A DNA stretch of 64,000 nt from an uncultured Lachnospiraceae bacterium (GCA_910586025.1 CAJUIO010000007.1:1-64000), one strand, 5' to 3'. Positions 35,990 through 45,382 are shown, counted from the stretch's first letter. Made by a program: numbers and translations. Notes: generated by a model not told the origin, from the letters alone.

Positions 35990-36958
35990 ATGGAAAATAT
36001 CGGTTTAATTGTATTAATAGGTGTGATCGGTCTGCTGATCGTTCTGTTCTTTGTGTTTGTGCCCGTGGGGCTGTGGATCTCATCCCTGGCGGCGAATGTA
36101 AAGGTGAGTATCTTTAATCTCGTTGGTATGCGTCTTCGAAGGGTAGTGCCCTCCAAGATCGTGATGCCCCTGATCAAGGCCACCAAGGCCGGTCTTAGCG
36201 TGAACGTGAACCAGCTCGAGGCGCACTATCTGGCAGGCGGAAACATTGACAGTGTGGTGGATGCGCTGATTGCGGCGGAGAGAGCCGGGATCGAGCTTCC
36301 CTTTGAGAAGGCGGCGGCCATTGACCTTGCGGGAAGAAACGTGCTGGAAGCGGTGAGGATGAGCGTAAATCCCAAGGTAATACAGACTCCCAACGTGTCT
36401 GCGGTTGCCAAGGACGGGATCGAGCTTCTGGTCAAGGCCAGAGTTACGGTGCGGGCCGACCTGGAAAGACTGGTGGGCGGTGCCGGCGAGGAGACGGTTC
36501 TTGCGAGAATCGGCGAGGGCATTGTCACCACGGTGGGTTCTGCGGCTTCCCACAAGGAGGTTCTGGAAAATCCCGACGATATCTCCAAGCTGGTGCTGAG
36601 CAAGGGACTGGATTCCGGAACGGCTTTTGAGATCCTGTCCATCGACGTGGCGGATATCGACGTTGGCCGCAATATCGGTGCCCAGCTTCAGAGCCTTCAG
36701 GCTGAGGCTGACAAGAATATCGCCCAGGCAAAGGCTGAGGAGAGAAGAGCCATGGCGGTTGCAAAAGAGCAGGAAATGCGCGCTTACGTGGTGGAGGCCG
36801 AGGCGGAGGTTCCCAAGGCTCTGGCTCATGCGCTCCGGGAAGGAAAGATGAGCGTGATGGATTATTACGACCTGCAGAATATCAAGGCGGATACGCTTAT
36901 GCGTGAAAAGATCGGCGAGGTAAGGCAGGAAAAGATCGGAGAGGATGACGGTGAGTAA
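35990..36958 (+). CDS. floA: Flotillin-like protein FloA
   Basis: A 322-residue bacterial flotillin of the YqfA/FloA type, close to the B. subtilis length of 331. A short hydrophobic hairpin at residues 5-37 embeds it in the inner leaflet. The SPFH/PHB domain follows ([20 protein letters not shown]), then an Ala/Glu-rich coiled region ([21 protein letters not shown]). It scaffolds functional membrane microdomains that influence signalling kinases. It is encoded between a kinase and a response regulator here. Confidence 0.95.
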   Translation: MENIGLIVLIGVIGLLIVLFFVFVPVGLWISSLAANVKVSIFNLVGMRLRRVVPSKIVMPLIKATKAGLSVNVNQLEAHYLAGGNIDSVVDALIAAERAGIELPFEKAAAIDLAGRNVLEAVRMSVNPKVIQTPNVSAVAKDGIELLVKARVTVRADLERLVGGAGEETVLARIGEGIVTTVGSAASHKEVLENPDDISKLVLSKGLDSGTAFEILSIDVADIDVGRNIGAQLQSLQAEADKNIAQAKAEERRAMAVAKEQEMRAYVVEAEAEVPKALAHALREGKMSVMDYYDLQNIKADTLMREKIGEVRQEKIGEDDGE

Positions 36959-37382
36959 AAAGGGTTTCAATATCAGTCTTCAGAATATGGCGGCCCCTAA
37001 CTTCACAGGCCTTCTGATGAAGCAGTCCTTTGGAGGCTTTGCGGGCGCAAATCTGCTCACAGCACTGCAGGGCAGTTACTGGATGAAGCATAAAAAGAGC
37101 GGCGGGCCGGAAAAGACCGGTGAAGAATGCGCGGCGGAGGATGAAGAAGTGGCGGCGGAGACTGCGGACGAAGAGACCGTGGCGGCAGCCTCATCCGATG
37201 CGGATCAAGACAGCCGGGGGCAGCAGATGGATGCTCCGGCCATGGCGGCAGGCCAGGGGGGAAGGGATACGGAGATCTTTTCCACCCGGGAGCTGAAAAG
37301 GGCGATGGCTATGAGCGTTGTGCTGGGGCCGCCCGCATGCAGGAGAAGAAAAAAGAATGAAGGTATTACTGGTAGAAGATGA
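36945..37382 (+). CDS. Small unknown protein coupled to floA and a LytTR regulator
   Basis: A 145-residue protein that I do not recognise. The N-terminal 45 residues ([29 protein letters not shown]) are amphipathic and may contact the membrane. The rest is acidic, Ala/Glu/Asp-rich and probably disordered. ATG at 36945 overlaps floA by 14 nt; a GTG at 36951 fits the AGAGG site better. Its end overlaps the LytTR regulator start by 26 nt, so all three are tightly coupled. Confidence 0.6.
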   Translation: MTVSKKGFNISLQNMAAPNFTGLLMKQSFGGFAGANLLTALQGSYWMKHKKSGGPEKTGEECAAEDEEVAAETADEETVAAASSDADQDSRGQQMDAPAMAAGQGGRDTEIFSTRELKRAMAMSVVLGPPACRRRKKNEGITGRR

Positions 37383-38091
37383 GAGCGGGATCCGGCTCCT
37401 GCTTCGGAAGATAATAGAAAAGAATAAGGAATTTCAGGTGGTGGGGGAGACGGACAACCTGACGCAGGCCGTCACCCTGTTCCACAGAACCAAGCCTGAC
37501 GTGGTGTTTCTGGATATTGAAATCAGCGGAGCGAGCGGGCTTGACTGTGCCAGGATAATAGCGGATATCAATCCCAAGACCAAGATCATTTTTGCCACGG
37601 CCCATGCCGAATACATGTCCAACGCCTTTGAGGTGTATGCCTTTGATTATCTGTTAAAGCCCTTTAACGTGGAGAGGGTGGATCAGACGCTCCAGAGGAT
37701 TCTGGATCTTGCAAGACAGAAGGAGGCGGAGCCTTTAGAAAGAATCGTAAAGTATGAAAAGGGACTGGACAAGCTGCTGGTTAAGGGCAGAGAGAGCATG
37801 AGCTTTGTGGATATCAAGGACATTATCCTGGTTCAGAGGGAGGAGGGAAGCACGGTGATCTATACCGCAAAGGACAGCTTCACAACCTCTGCGGGCCTGG
37901 GAGAGATCGAGGAGAAGCTGGATCCGGAGCAGTTTATGAGGAGCCACAAATCCTACATTATCAATGTCTCCCAGATCAGGAAGATCGAGCCCTACGGAAG
38001 GTGGACGTATATCGTCACCTTTAAGGATCTGAAGCAGGATGCCCTGATCACACAGGAAAAATACGAGGAAATCAAGAGACGGTTTCTGTAG
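37357..38091 (+). CDS. LytTR response regulator of the flotillin locus
   Basis: A 244-residue regulator with a receiver domain (Asp53 in VVFLDIEISG, KPF at residues 103-105) and a C-terminal LytTR domain (residues about 135-240, FMRSHKSYIINVSQIRKIEPY). ATG at 37357 is chosen over a longer frame that overlaps the upstream gene more. It lacks an adjacent kinase; the Spo0B/GHKL-type kinase at 34540 is the expected partner by family (GHKL with LytTR). Transcription ends at a bidirectional terminator. Confidence 0.9.
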   Translation: MKVLLVEDESGIRLLLRKIIEKNKEFQVVGETDNLTQAVTLFHRTKPDVVFLDIEISGASGLDCARIIADINPKTKIIFATAHAEYMSNAFEVYAFDYLLKPFNVERVDQTLQRILDLARQKEAEPLERIVKYEKGLDKLLVKGRESMSFVDIKDIILVQREEGSTVIYTAKDSFTTSAGLGEIEEKLDPEQFMRSHKSYIINVSQIRKIEPYGRWTYIVTFKDLKQDALITQEKYEEIKRRFL

Positions 38092-38127
38092 CGGCAGAAT
38101 TTGTCCGCAGGTACAGACAGGAAACTG

Positions 38128-38179
38128 AAAAGCTGCGCATCCGGCAGAAGATGGAACAGAGCCGGAGGTGCAGCTTTTT
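38128..38179. terminator. Bidirectional terminator between the LytTR gene and trpS
   Basis: Arms 38128-38145 and 38161-38178 pair over 18 nt with one mismatch and one G-U, with AAAA on one side and TTTTT on the other and a 15-nt loop. It serves the forward LytTR transcript and the reverse trpS transcript. Confidence 0.9.
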
Positions 38180-38206
38180 GCAGTCTTGTGAAGCCGGGCG
38201 GAACGA

Positions 38207-39298
38207 TTACTTCTGTTCCCGGTATTTGAGAGTCTGCTGGTCAATCAGCGCTCTGTCATCGAAATAGTTGATCTTCATGGACTCCTTCACGTCGGCAAGA
38301 GTCTTTGCCGCGGCCTGCCTTGCCGCAAGGCTGCCTTTGCGCAGAATGTCGTAAACAGCGGGAATATCCGTCTCCCAGGTCTTTCTGCGGCTGCGGATGG
38401 GGGCAAGCTCCTCCTGGAGCACGTTGTTTAAGAATTTCTTCACCTTCACGTCCCCAAGGCCGCCCCTTGTATAGTGGGCCTTCAATTCTTCCAGATTTGC
38501 ATATTCCGGGAGGTACTCGGCAAACAGCTCGTCTCTGCAGAAGGCCTCCAGATAGATGAAGACGGGATTCCCTTCCACCTTTCCCGGATCGGAAACCTGC
38601 AGATGATTGGGGTCGGTGAACATGGACATTACCTTTTTGCGCACCTCCTCCTCGGAATCGGACAGATAAATGCAGTTATGCAGGGATTTGCTCATCTTGG
38701 CCTTTCCGTCCGTGCCGGGAAGGCGCAGGCAGGATTTGTTGGCGGAAAGAAGAGCGTCCGGCTCCACCAGGGTATCACCGTAAACCGAATTGAATTTGCG
38801 CACGATCTCCTTGGTCTGTTCGATCATGGGAAGCTGATCCTCTCCGACCGGAACCGTGGTGGCCCCAAAGGCGGTGATGTCGGCTGCCTGGCTGATGGGA
38901 TAGGTGAAAAAGCCCACGGGAATGCTGGCCTCGAAGTTCCGCATCTGGATCTCGGATTTTACCGTGGGGTTGCGCTGGAGTCTGGAAACTGTGACCAGAT
39001 TCATATAATAAAAAGACAATTCGCACAGCTCCGGGATCTGTGACTGGATCAGCAGAGTGGACTTTTCGGGGTCAAGGCCGCAGGAGAGATAGTCCAGTGC
39101 CACCTCGATGATGTTCTGACGAACCTTTTCGGGATTTTCCGCATTGTCCGTGAGAGCCTGGGCATCTGCGATCATAATGTAGATTTTATCGTATTCGCCG
39201 GAATTCTGCAGCTCCACCCTTCTGCGGATGGATCCCGCATAGTGCCCGATATGGAGAGGGCCTGTGGGTCTGTCGCCGGTCAAAATAATTTTAGACAT
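38207..39298 (-). CDS. trpS: Tryptophan-tRNA ligase
   Basis: A 363-residue class I aminoacyl-tRNA synthetase. The HIGH signature lies at [11 protein letters not shown] (residues 12-22) and the KMSKS signature at [10 protein letters not shown] (residues about 198-207). Together with GDRPTG at the N-terminus this fits TrpRS, which charges tRNA-Trp in the cytoplasm. It is somewhat longer than the B. subtilis enzyme (330). No T-box leader is recognisable in the 145 nt upstream. ATG at 39298. Confidence 0.93.
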   Translation of the reverse strand: MSKIILTGDRPTGPLHIGHYAGSIRRRVELQNSGEYDKIYIMIADAQALTDNAENPEKVRQNIIEVALDYLSCGLDPEKSTLLIQSQIPELCELSFYYMNLVTVSRLQRNPTVKSEIQMRNFEASIPVGFFTYPISQAADITAFGATTVPVGEDQLPMIEQTKEIVRKFNSVYGDTLVEPDALLSANKSCLRLPGTDGKAKMSKSLHNCIYLSDSEEEVRKKVMSMFTDPNHLQVSDPGKVEGNPVFIYLEAFCRDELFAEYLPEYANLEELKAHYTRGGLGDVKVKKFLNNVLQEELAPIRSRRKTWETDIPAVYDILRKGSLAARQAAAKTLADVKESMKINYFDDRALIDQQTLKYREQK

Positions 39299-39443
39299 AA
39301 TTTAGCGCTCCTTTGCTGTTTTCTTTGGATATGTTAACATGTCTGTCGGAAAATTTCCATACTTCTTTTCCGATTTCTTCCGGGAAGGTAGATTTTCTCA
39401 TGGGTTTGATATAAAATAAAATGATATTGATTTTAAGAAAGGT

Positions 39444-40808
39444 ATGGGTACTGATATGCGGCGTATAAAATTGCTGGGCAGGCTCACTTATGTGCGTATC
39501 ATCGCACTGGGTTATCTGCTTGTCATTATAGCGGGCACTCTGCTGCTCTTACTGCCGGGTGCCACAAGAGAGGGCTGTGAGACAGACCTTCTGACGGCCC
39601 TTTTCACGGCAACGACCTCAACCTGCGTGACAGGGCTTGTGGTGGTGGATACGGGAACACACTGGACGGCCCTTGGGCACTGCATTATTCTGGGGATGAT
39701 ACAGGTGGGAGGCCTGGGCTTTATGACCATGGGAATGCTCCTTGCCATGTCTCTTCGAAAAAGGATTTCCCTCCGGACCAGAGGGCTTTTGCAGGAGAGC
39801 ATGAACGGGCTTCAGATGGGAGGTATCGTGCGTCTGGTGCGCATGGTGCTCAAATACACGGCTTGGATCGAGCTCATCGGCGCGGCGCTCCTTGCCATAC
39901 GGTTTGTCCCTCTTTTTGGTCCGGGAAGAGGAATCCTTTACGGAATCTTTCATTCCGTCTCCGCGTTCTGCAACGCGGGCATTGACCTCATGGGCGGATA
40001 TTCCGGGGAGTATTCCTCCTTTGTCAGCTTCTGCGGGGACATTCTGATCAATGTGGTGCTGATGGCGCTTGTGGTGGTCGGGGGAATCGGCTTTTTTGTG
40101 TGGGATGATCTGCGGAAAAACAGGCTTCGCTTCCGGAAATACAGCCTGCATACCAAGATGGCGCTGTTTATGACGGCCGCGCTTCTTGCGGGAGGAACCA
40201 TCCTGTACTATATTTTTGAGAGGGATAACCTTCTTGCGGGAATGGGCGGTAAGGACATCATACTGGCATCCGCATTCAGCTCCGTGACGGCAAGGACGGC
40301 AGGTTTTAACACCATAGACACGGGAGCGCTTACCGGAGCGTCCAAGCTCCTTACCATGGTGCTCATGTTTATAGGGGGAAGCCCCGGCTCCACGGCGGGA
40401 GGCGTGAAGACCGTGACCATGATGGTGCTTCTGATCTATGTCTGGTCCAATCTGCGGGCCAGCAAGGGAGTCAACATTTTTCACAGGAGGATGGATGACG
40501 ACGTGATACGAAAGGCCAGCAACGTGGTGATGATCAGTGCGCTGATGGCGGTGTCTGCAGTGATTTTCATCTGCTATCTCCAGCCTTACCTTCCCGTGGA
40601 GGATGTGATGTTTGAGGTGTTTTCCGCAATCGGAACCGTGGGAATGTCCACCGGCCTTACCAGGGAGCTGGGCATGGGATCCAGGATCGTGATCATCCTT
40701 CTCATGTACTGCGGGAGAATCGGGAGCATGTCCTTTGCCCTGTCCTTTACGGAGCGCAAAAAGGTGGCTCCCGTACAGCTGCCGGTGGAAAAGATTATGA
40801 TTGGCTAG
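39444..40808 (+). CDS. ktrB: KtrB/TrkH-like potassium uptake channel subunit
   Basis: A 454-residue membrane protein with about eight transmembrane helices and the four filter loops of the Trk/Ktr/HKT superfamily: TTSTCVTGLVVVDTG, SAFCNAGIDL, TARTAGFNTID and AIGTVGMSTG. It would take up potassium (or sodium plus potassium) with the RCK subunit encoded 47 nt downstream. ATG at 39444 gives the full frame; ATG at 39456 is also possible because the AAGG site is close to the first. Confidence 0.93.
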   Translation: MGTDMRRIKLLGRLTYVRIIALGYLLVIIAGTLLLLLPGATREGCETDLLTALFTATTSTCVTGLVVVDTGTHWTALGHCIILGMIQVGGLGFMTMGMLLAMSLRKRISLRTRGLLQESMNGLQMGGIVRLVRMVLKYTAWIELIGAALLAIRFVPLFGPGRGILYGIFHSVSAFCNAGIDLMGGYSGEYSSFVSFCGDILINVVLMALVVVGGIGFFVWDDLRKNRLRFRKYSLHTKMALFMTAALLAGGTILYYIFERDNLLAGMGGKDIILASAFSSVTARTAGFNTIDTGALTGASKLLTMVLMFIGGSPGSTAGGVKTVTMMVLLIYVWSNLRASKGVNIFHRRMDDDVIRKASNVVMISALMAVSAVIFICYLQPYLPVEDVMFEVFSAIGTVGMSTGLTRELGMGSRIVIILLMYCGRIGSMSFALSFTERKKVAPVQLPVEKIMIG

Positions 40809-40854
40809 GCCGGCGGCCTGAGCCGTGTGTAACAGAAAGGAGTGTAACTGCAAA

Positions 40855-41532
40855 ATGAAATCCATATTAATAATAGGGCTTGGAAGGTTCGGCCAGCATC
40901 TGTGCAGGCAGATGGTGGAGCGCAAAAACGAGGTGATGGTCATCGACGTGAAGGAAGACAATGTGGAGGCTATGATGCCTATTGTGACCAGCGCCCAGAT
41001 CGGGGACTGTACCAATGTGGAGGTATTGAAGAGCATCGGGGTTGGCAACTTTGACATCTGCTTTGTGTGTATCGGGACGAATTTTCAGAGCAGTCTGGAA
41101 ATCACCTCGCTGCTTAAGGAAAACGGGGCAAAATATGTGGTGAGCAAGGCCACCAGGGATATTCAGGCCAAGTTCCTGCTTCGCAACGGTGCGGACGAGG
41201 TGGTCTATCCGGACCGTGACATTGCGGAGAAAACAGCGGTCCGTTACAGTGCGAACCACGTCTTTGACTATATAGAGTTCAATGACGAGTATTCCATCTT
41301 TGAGATTCCGGTAGCCGGGGAATGGGTGGGAAAGAGCATCAAGGAGGTGAATTTCCGGGCCAAATACCGGATCAGCATTCTGGGCCTTAAGAAGGGAGAG
41401 AACACAACCCTGATGCCCATGGCGGATCACGAGTTCGATGCCGGGGAGCATCTGATGGTTATTGGCAAGATGGACGATCTGGATAAGATTCTGAAAAAGT
41501 TTGACGATGGAAAAGTTAAGAAGAAGCGCTGA
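40855..41532 (+). CDS. ktrA: KtrA/TrkA-like RCK regulatory subunit
   Basis: A 225-residue cytoplasmic protein. The N-terminal RCK_N Rossmann fold (IIGLGRFGQHL, residues 6-16) binds nucleotide, and the RCK_C domain covers about residues 140-222 (FDAGEHLMVIGK). It gates the KtrB-like channel. ATG at 40855 is 12 nt after AAGGAG. Its last 26 nt overlap the next gene, a DUF2752 protein. Confidence 0.93.
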   Translation: MKSILIIGLGRFGQHLCRQMVERKNEVMVIDVKEDNVEAMMPIVTSAQIGDCTNVEVLKSIGVGNFDICFVCIGTNFQSSLEITSLLKENGAKYVVSKATRDIQAKFLLRNGADEVVYPDRDIAEKTAVRYSANHVFDYIEFNDEYSIFEIPVAGEWVGKSIKEVNFRAKYRISILGLKKGENTTLMPMADHEFDAGEHLMVIGKMDDLDKILKKFDDGKVKKKR

Positions 41533-41992
41533 GCGTCTGATTACGGATCTTTGGGAATACCGGTATGCGCTGATCGGACTTGCGCTCTATTATGTTTTCA
41601 CCAGGCTTTTGAGAGTGCCGTTTTGTCCCATGCGCGCCCTCACCGGGTTTCCCTGTGCGGGCTGTGGTCTTACCAGGGCCTTTGTGGATCTGGCAGGCGG
41701 GAGGATTACGGAGGCTGCGGGGATGAACCCCATGGCCTTTCCGGTTGCCGTCCTTATGCTTTACTGTGCCTGGTTCCGCTATGGGAAGGGAATGAGGATT
41801 CCGGGGCTCTGGCCACTTCTCGGAGCCCTGGTGGCCGGTATGCTGATTTTTTACGGAGTGAGGATGTACCGGTTTTTTCCGGAACGGGTGCCGTATGTTT
41901 ACACGAAAGGCAGCCTCCTGGAAAAGAGACTGCCCTGGTATGAGGATTGGGCGGATGAGGTGATCCGTTCTGCCGGGGAAATGCGCGGCTAA
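41507..41992 (+). CDS. DUF2752 family membrane protein
   Basis: A 161-residue protein with about three membrane helices and the DUF2752 core FPCAGCGLTRAFVDL near residues 46-60 and NPMAFP. Function unknown. It overlaps the KtrA gene by 26 nt and has no clear ribosome binding site, so it is probably translated by coupling (TTG at 41501 is an alternative start). The next gene lies on the opposite strand. Confidence 0.85.
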   Translation: MEKLRRSAERLITDLWEYRYALIGLALYYVFTRLLRVPFCPMRALTGFPCAGCGLTRAFVDLAGGRITEAAGMNPMAFPVAVLMLYCAWFRYGKGMRIPGLWPLLGALVAGMLIFYGVRMYRFFPERVPYVYTKGSLLEKRLPWYEDWADEVIRSAGEMRG

Positions 41993-42037
41993 GGCACGCT
42001 CTCTTTGGAGGCCGGCGCAGCGGACCAAGGGGGTCTT

Positions 42038-42904
42038 TCAGCGTATGCGCATCCAGCGCCCGGACGAGCCGCAGGGAAGGATCAATCCGTTTGAGGAGAC
42101 GGGCAGGCCGATCTCGTCCGCTTCCACGCATCCTCCGAGCTTTGGGGTGATCACCGTGTTCAGCATATAGGAGAGCACTGCGCTCTGCAGGCCCGTGGTG
42201 TAGGAATTGATGAGAAAGAACCGTGCGTCCTTTGCAAGGAGCTGTGCGGTCAGCTGGATAAAGGGAAAAACATGATCCTCCAGCTTCCAGATTTCTCCCT
42301 TTGGCCCTCTCCCGTAGGAGGGCGGGTCCATGATAATGCCGTCGTAGGTATTGCCCCTTCGGATCTCGCGCTCCACAAATTTCACGCAGTCGTCCACCAG
42401 ATAGCGGATGGGGGCATCCGAAAGGCCGGAGGAAGCGGCGTTTTCCTTTGCCCAGGTGACCATGCCTTTGGAGGCGTCCACATGGGTGACGCAGGCTCCC
42501 GCTTTTGCGGCCGCAAGAGTCGCACCGCCGGTGTAGGCGAACAGATTCAGGATTTTCAGGGAGCGTTCTGCGTTTTTGATGAGGGAGGAAAACCAGTCCC
42601 AGTTAACGGCCTGTTCCGGAAAGAGTCCGGTGTGCTTGAAGCTGAAGGGCTTTAGGCGGAAGGTGAGATCCCGGTAACGGATGCTCCATTCCTGGGGAAG
42701 GTCAAAGAACTCCCATTCTCCGCCGCCCTTGCTGCTTCTGTGATAATGACCGTTTGGCCTTTGCCACTGCCTGCACTCCTTTGGCGTCTTCCAGATCACC
42801 TGGGGGTCGGGCCGAAGGAGAATGTATTTTCCCCAACGCTCCAGCTTTTCCCCTTCCGAGGTATCTATCACTTCATAGTCCTTCCAACCGTCTGCTGTCC
42901 ACAT
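42038..42904 (-). CDS. SAM-dependent methyltransferase, RlmI-like
   Basis: A 288-residue methyltransferase with a C-terminal Rossmann-like domain. The cofactor motif is LNLFAYTGGATLAAAKAG and the catalytic motif is MDPPSYGRGPKGE, as in class I N/C5 nucleobase methyltransferases related to RlmI. The target, probably an rRNA base, is not determined. ATG at 42904 follows AAAGGA; an in-frame extension to 42952 is likely non-coding. The ~200-nt region to the divergent gene carries its promoter. Confidence 0.85.
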   Translation of the reverse strand: MWTADGWKDYEVIDTSEGEKLERWGKYILLRPDPQVIWKTPKECRQWQRPNGHYHRSSKGGGEWEFFDLPQEWSIRYRDLTFRLKPFSFKHTGLFPEQAVNWDWFSSLIKNAERSLKILNLFAYTGGATLAAAKAGACVTHVDASKGMVTWAKENAASSGLSDAPIRYLVDDCVKFVEREIRRGNTYDGIIMDPPSYGRGPKGEIWKLEDHVFPFIQLTAQLLAKDARFFLINSYTTGLQSAVLSYMLNTVITPKLGGCVEADEIGLPVSSNGLILPCGSSGRWMRIR

Positions 42905-43011
42905 AATGTTATCCTTTCCATATATTAATATAATAGGATTCGCTGAGCCCATAAGTCATGACCTATTTTATCATCTGACGGATGGAACCGCCATACTTTT
43001 CTGAACTTTTG

Positions 43012-43040
43012 TTTACAGCCCGGGGCGGGAATGATAAAAT
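43012..43040 (+). promoter_or_regulatory. Promoter for the ASKHA gene
   Basis: TTTACA (43012-43017) and TAAAAT (43035-43040) are separated by 17 nt. An inverted copy of ATGATAAAATAG (43031-43042) lies at 42963-42974, so the two divergent genes may share an operator. Confidence 0.6.
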
Positions 43041-43110
43041 AGAGGCGAAACGGACAAAACAGAGGGCGTACTGTTCAAACAGGAGACAGGGAGCTTGTGG
43101 AAGCGATTGT

Positions 43111-44493
43111 ATGAAAAATAAAAAATGTATGGGATGCCGGAAAGAGAGCTGCGACGGCTGCAGCCTGAGCCCGGCGGTAAAAATAAAAACGAGCAAGGAG
43201 ACAGTGGGAGAAGGGTTTTTCCTCCCGGAGGATGAGGGGCTTTCCGGCCTTGGCATTGCCTTTGACGTGGGAACCACCACCATTGCGGCCATGCTCTGGG
43301 ATCTGAAGGAGAGAAGGCAGCTTGCGGTGCGCAGCAGTGTAAATCCACAGAGAGCTGCCGGGAGCGACGTGATCAGCCGGATCGCATATGCCGGGAAAAG
43401 CCGGGAAAACGCGCGTCACCTGCAGGACCTTCTGGTAAGAAAGATGGATGAGCTTGCCCGGGATATGACGCAGCTTCCGGTAAGCAGGGTGAGCGTGGTG
43501 GGAAACACGGCCATGTGCGAGATCCTTCTGGGCCTTTCCCTGGAAGGGCTTTCCGGGGCACCTTTTCATAAGGAATACAGGGGTACTGCGGAAAGAAGGG
43601 GAAGCGAGCTTGGCTTTTCGTTCCTTGCCGGGGCGCAGGTTCTGGTGCTGCCATCCATAGAAGGCTATGTGGGAGCGGACGCTCTGGCTGTGTATACCTG
43701 GGTGAGGCATCAGGATGGGAGAAGCAATGTACTGGCGGTGGACATCGGAACCAACGGAGAGGTTCTGCTGTTAGGACAAAAAAATATATACGCCTGTTCC
43801 ACAGCCGCAGGACCCGCCCTGGAGGGGGCTGCCGTAAGGCAGGGAATGGGCGCAGTGCCCGGTGCGGTGGAGAGTGTCGCGCTTTCGGGAAGCTTTCCAA
43901 GACAGGATCTTTTCTGCCGCACGATCGGCGACGCTCCCCCAAAGGGAATCTGCGGCTCCGGTCTGGTGGATGCCCTGGCAGTCCTTGCAAAAGCAAGGGT
44001 AATAGATGCGGGCGGCTATCTGCCTGATGCCGGAGAAGCCAGGAAAAGAGGAGCTCCGGAGCTGATCTGCAGAAGGCTTGACGCGCACGAGGGAGAAAAC
44101 AGAATACTACTCACGAACCCGGAGCACCCTGTCTTTTTGACTGCGGGAGATATCCGGCAGCTTCAGCTGGCAAAGGGAGCGGTTCGGGCGGGAATAGAGG
44201 TTCTTCTTGACAGAGAGGGAATACGGGGGGAAGACCTGGAACACATTTATCTTGCGGGAGCCTTTGGGAGCTATATCAACATACAGAGCGCTCTGGCGGT
44301 GGGCCTGCTTCCGAAGGTGCCCGCGGAGCGGATCACGCACACGGGAAACTGTGCCGGACAGGGAGCGGTCATGGCGCTGTTTTCGCAGCGGGTGGTAAAG
44401 GAAATGGAGGAGGAGGCCTTTGGCATTTCCCATGTGGAGCTTGCCGGGCAGGAGCTGTTTCAGGAGCTTTTTGTGCGTTATATGGGATTCTAG
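43111..44493 (+). CDS. ASKHA-fold protein with N-terminal Cys4 cluster (DUF4445/RACo-like)
   Basis: A 460-residue protein. The N-terminal motif KKCMGCRKESCDGC (CX2CX4CX2C, residues 4-14) could bind a metal or Fe-S cluster. The rest is an actin-like ATPase of the DUF4445/RACo type with phosphate-binding loops GIAFDVGTTTIAAMLW and AVDIGTNGEVLL and a C-terminal IYLAGAFGSYIN. Members reactivate corrinoid proteins or act as cofactor chaperones. A classical 2Fe-2S ferredoxin domain is absent. Start ATG at 43111 is chosen with weak Shine-Dalgarno support. Confidence 0.82.
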   Translation: MKNKKCMGCRKESCDGCSLSPAVKIKTSKETVGEGFFLPEDEGLSGLGIAFDVGTTTIAAMLWDLKERRQLAVRSSVNPQRAAGSDVISRIAYAGKSRENARHLQDLLVRKMDELARDMTQLPVSRVSVVGNTAMCEILLGLSLEGLSGAPFHKEYRGTAERRGSELGFSFLAGAQVLVLPSIEGYVGADALAVYTWVRHQDGRSNVLAVDIGTNGEVLLLGQKNIYACSTAAGPALEGAAVRQGMGAVPGAVESVALSGSFPRQDLFCRTIGDAPPKGICGSGLVDALAVLAKARVIDAGGYLPDAGEARKRGAPELICRRLDAHEGENRILLTNPEHPVFLTAGDIRQLQLAKGAVRAGIEVLLDREGIRGEDLEHIYLAGAFGSYINIQSALAVGLLPKVPAERITHTGNCAGQGAVMALFSQRVVKEMEEEAFGISHVELAGQELFQELFVRYMGF

Positions 44494-44516
44494 AATACGA
44501 AAGGAAGAATCATGAT

Positions 44517-45317
44517 ATGGACAGAGATTTTTTGCGGCACAAAAGAAGGATTGTCATTAAAATAGGAACCTCTACGATCACGCATATGAATACGGAAAAT
44601 CTGAACCTGGAGAAGCTGGAGAGGTTCGCAAGGGTTCTCACGGACATCCGCAACCGGGACAAGGAGGTTGTTGTTGTGTCCTCCGGAGCGATCGGAGCGG
44701 GGAGAAAGGCTCTTGGAATCAAGGGGAGGCCTTCCACCCTTTCCGTGAAGCAGGCCTGTGCGGCGGTCGGGCAGGCGAGACTGATGATGATTTATCAAAA
44801 GCTGTTTGCGGAGTACAATCAGACCATCGCCCAGATCCTCATCACAAAGAGGATCATGCTCAACGAGATCAGCAGGTTCAATGCACAGAACACGTTTCAG
44901 GAGCTTTTCCGCATGGGGGTAATTCCCATCGTGAACGAAAATGACCCGATCTCCACGGATCAGATTCAGGAGGAAAACTTTGGCGACAATGACACCCTGT
45001 CAGCCAATGTGGCGGAGCTTGTGGGAGCGGATCTCCTGATCCTGCTCTCTGACATTGACGGGCTCTACACGGATGATCCCAGAAACAATAAGGATGCCGG
45101 TTTTATCAGCTATGTGAAGAGCATAGATGAGAGGCTTGAGGCCATGGCAAAGGGAGCGGACACATCCCTTGGAACAGGTGGAATGACCACCAAGATTGCT
45201 GCGGCAAGAATTGCCGCGGCAGCCGGAGTGGACATGGTCATAGCAAACGGCGATAAGGTAAGCAACATCAGCCGGATCTTAAACGGCGACGAGATCGGAA
45301 CACTGTTTAGAGCCTAG
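44517..45317 (+). CDS. proB: Glutamate 5-kinase (no PUA domain)
   Basis: A 266-residue amino-acid kinase. It has VIKIGTST (residues 13-20), VVSSGAIGAG, VNENDPIS and LSDIDGLYT, the classical motifs of ProB. It phosphorylates glutamate in the first step of proline synthesis. The C-terminal PUA domain found in many members is missing (about 100 residues shorter), as in several Firmicutes forms. proA and proC are not in the window, and the ATG at 44517 follows AAAGGAAG. Confidence 0.95.
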   Translation: MDRDFLRHKRRIVIKIGTSTITHMNTENLNLEKLERFARVLTDIRNRDKEVVVVSSGAIGAGRKALGIKGRPSTLSVKQACAAVGQARLMMIYQKLFAEYNQTIAQILITKRIMLNEISRFNAQNTFQELFRMGVIPIVNENDPISTDQIQEENFGDNDTLSANVAELVGADLLILLSDIDGLYTDDPRNNKDAGFISYVKSIDERLEAMAKGADTSLGTGGMTTKIAAARIAAAAGVDMVIANGDKVSNISRILNGDEIGTLFRA

Positions 45318-45382
45318 GATACCCTGCGTGTAAACAGCGGTAATTATTGTGGATTATACCAGCCGGAAAAGGAGGAAAACAC

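Noticed and set aside
39299..39443. T-box leader before trpS
   Set aside because: The upstream 145 nt contain no T-box consensus and no clear antiterminator/terminator pair.
39618..41057. 479-residue open frame on the reverse strand
   Set aside because: It runs antisense through the ktrB gene, His/Pro rich as expected of a shadow, with no support.
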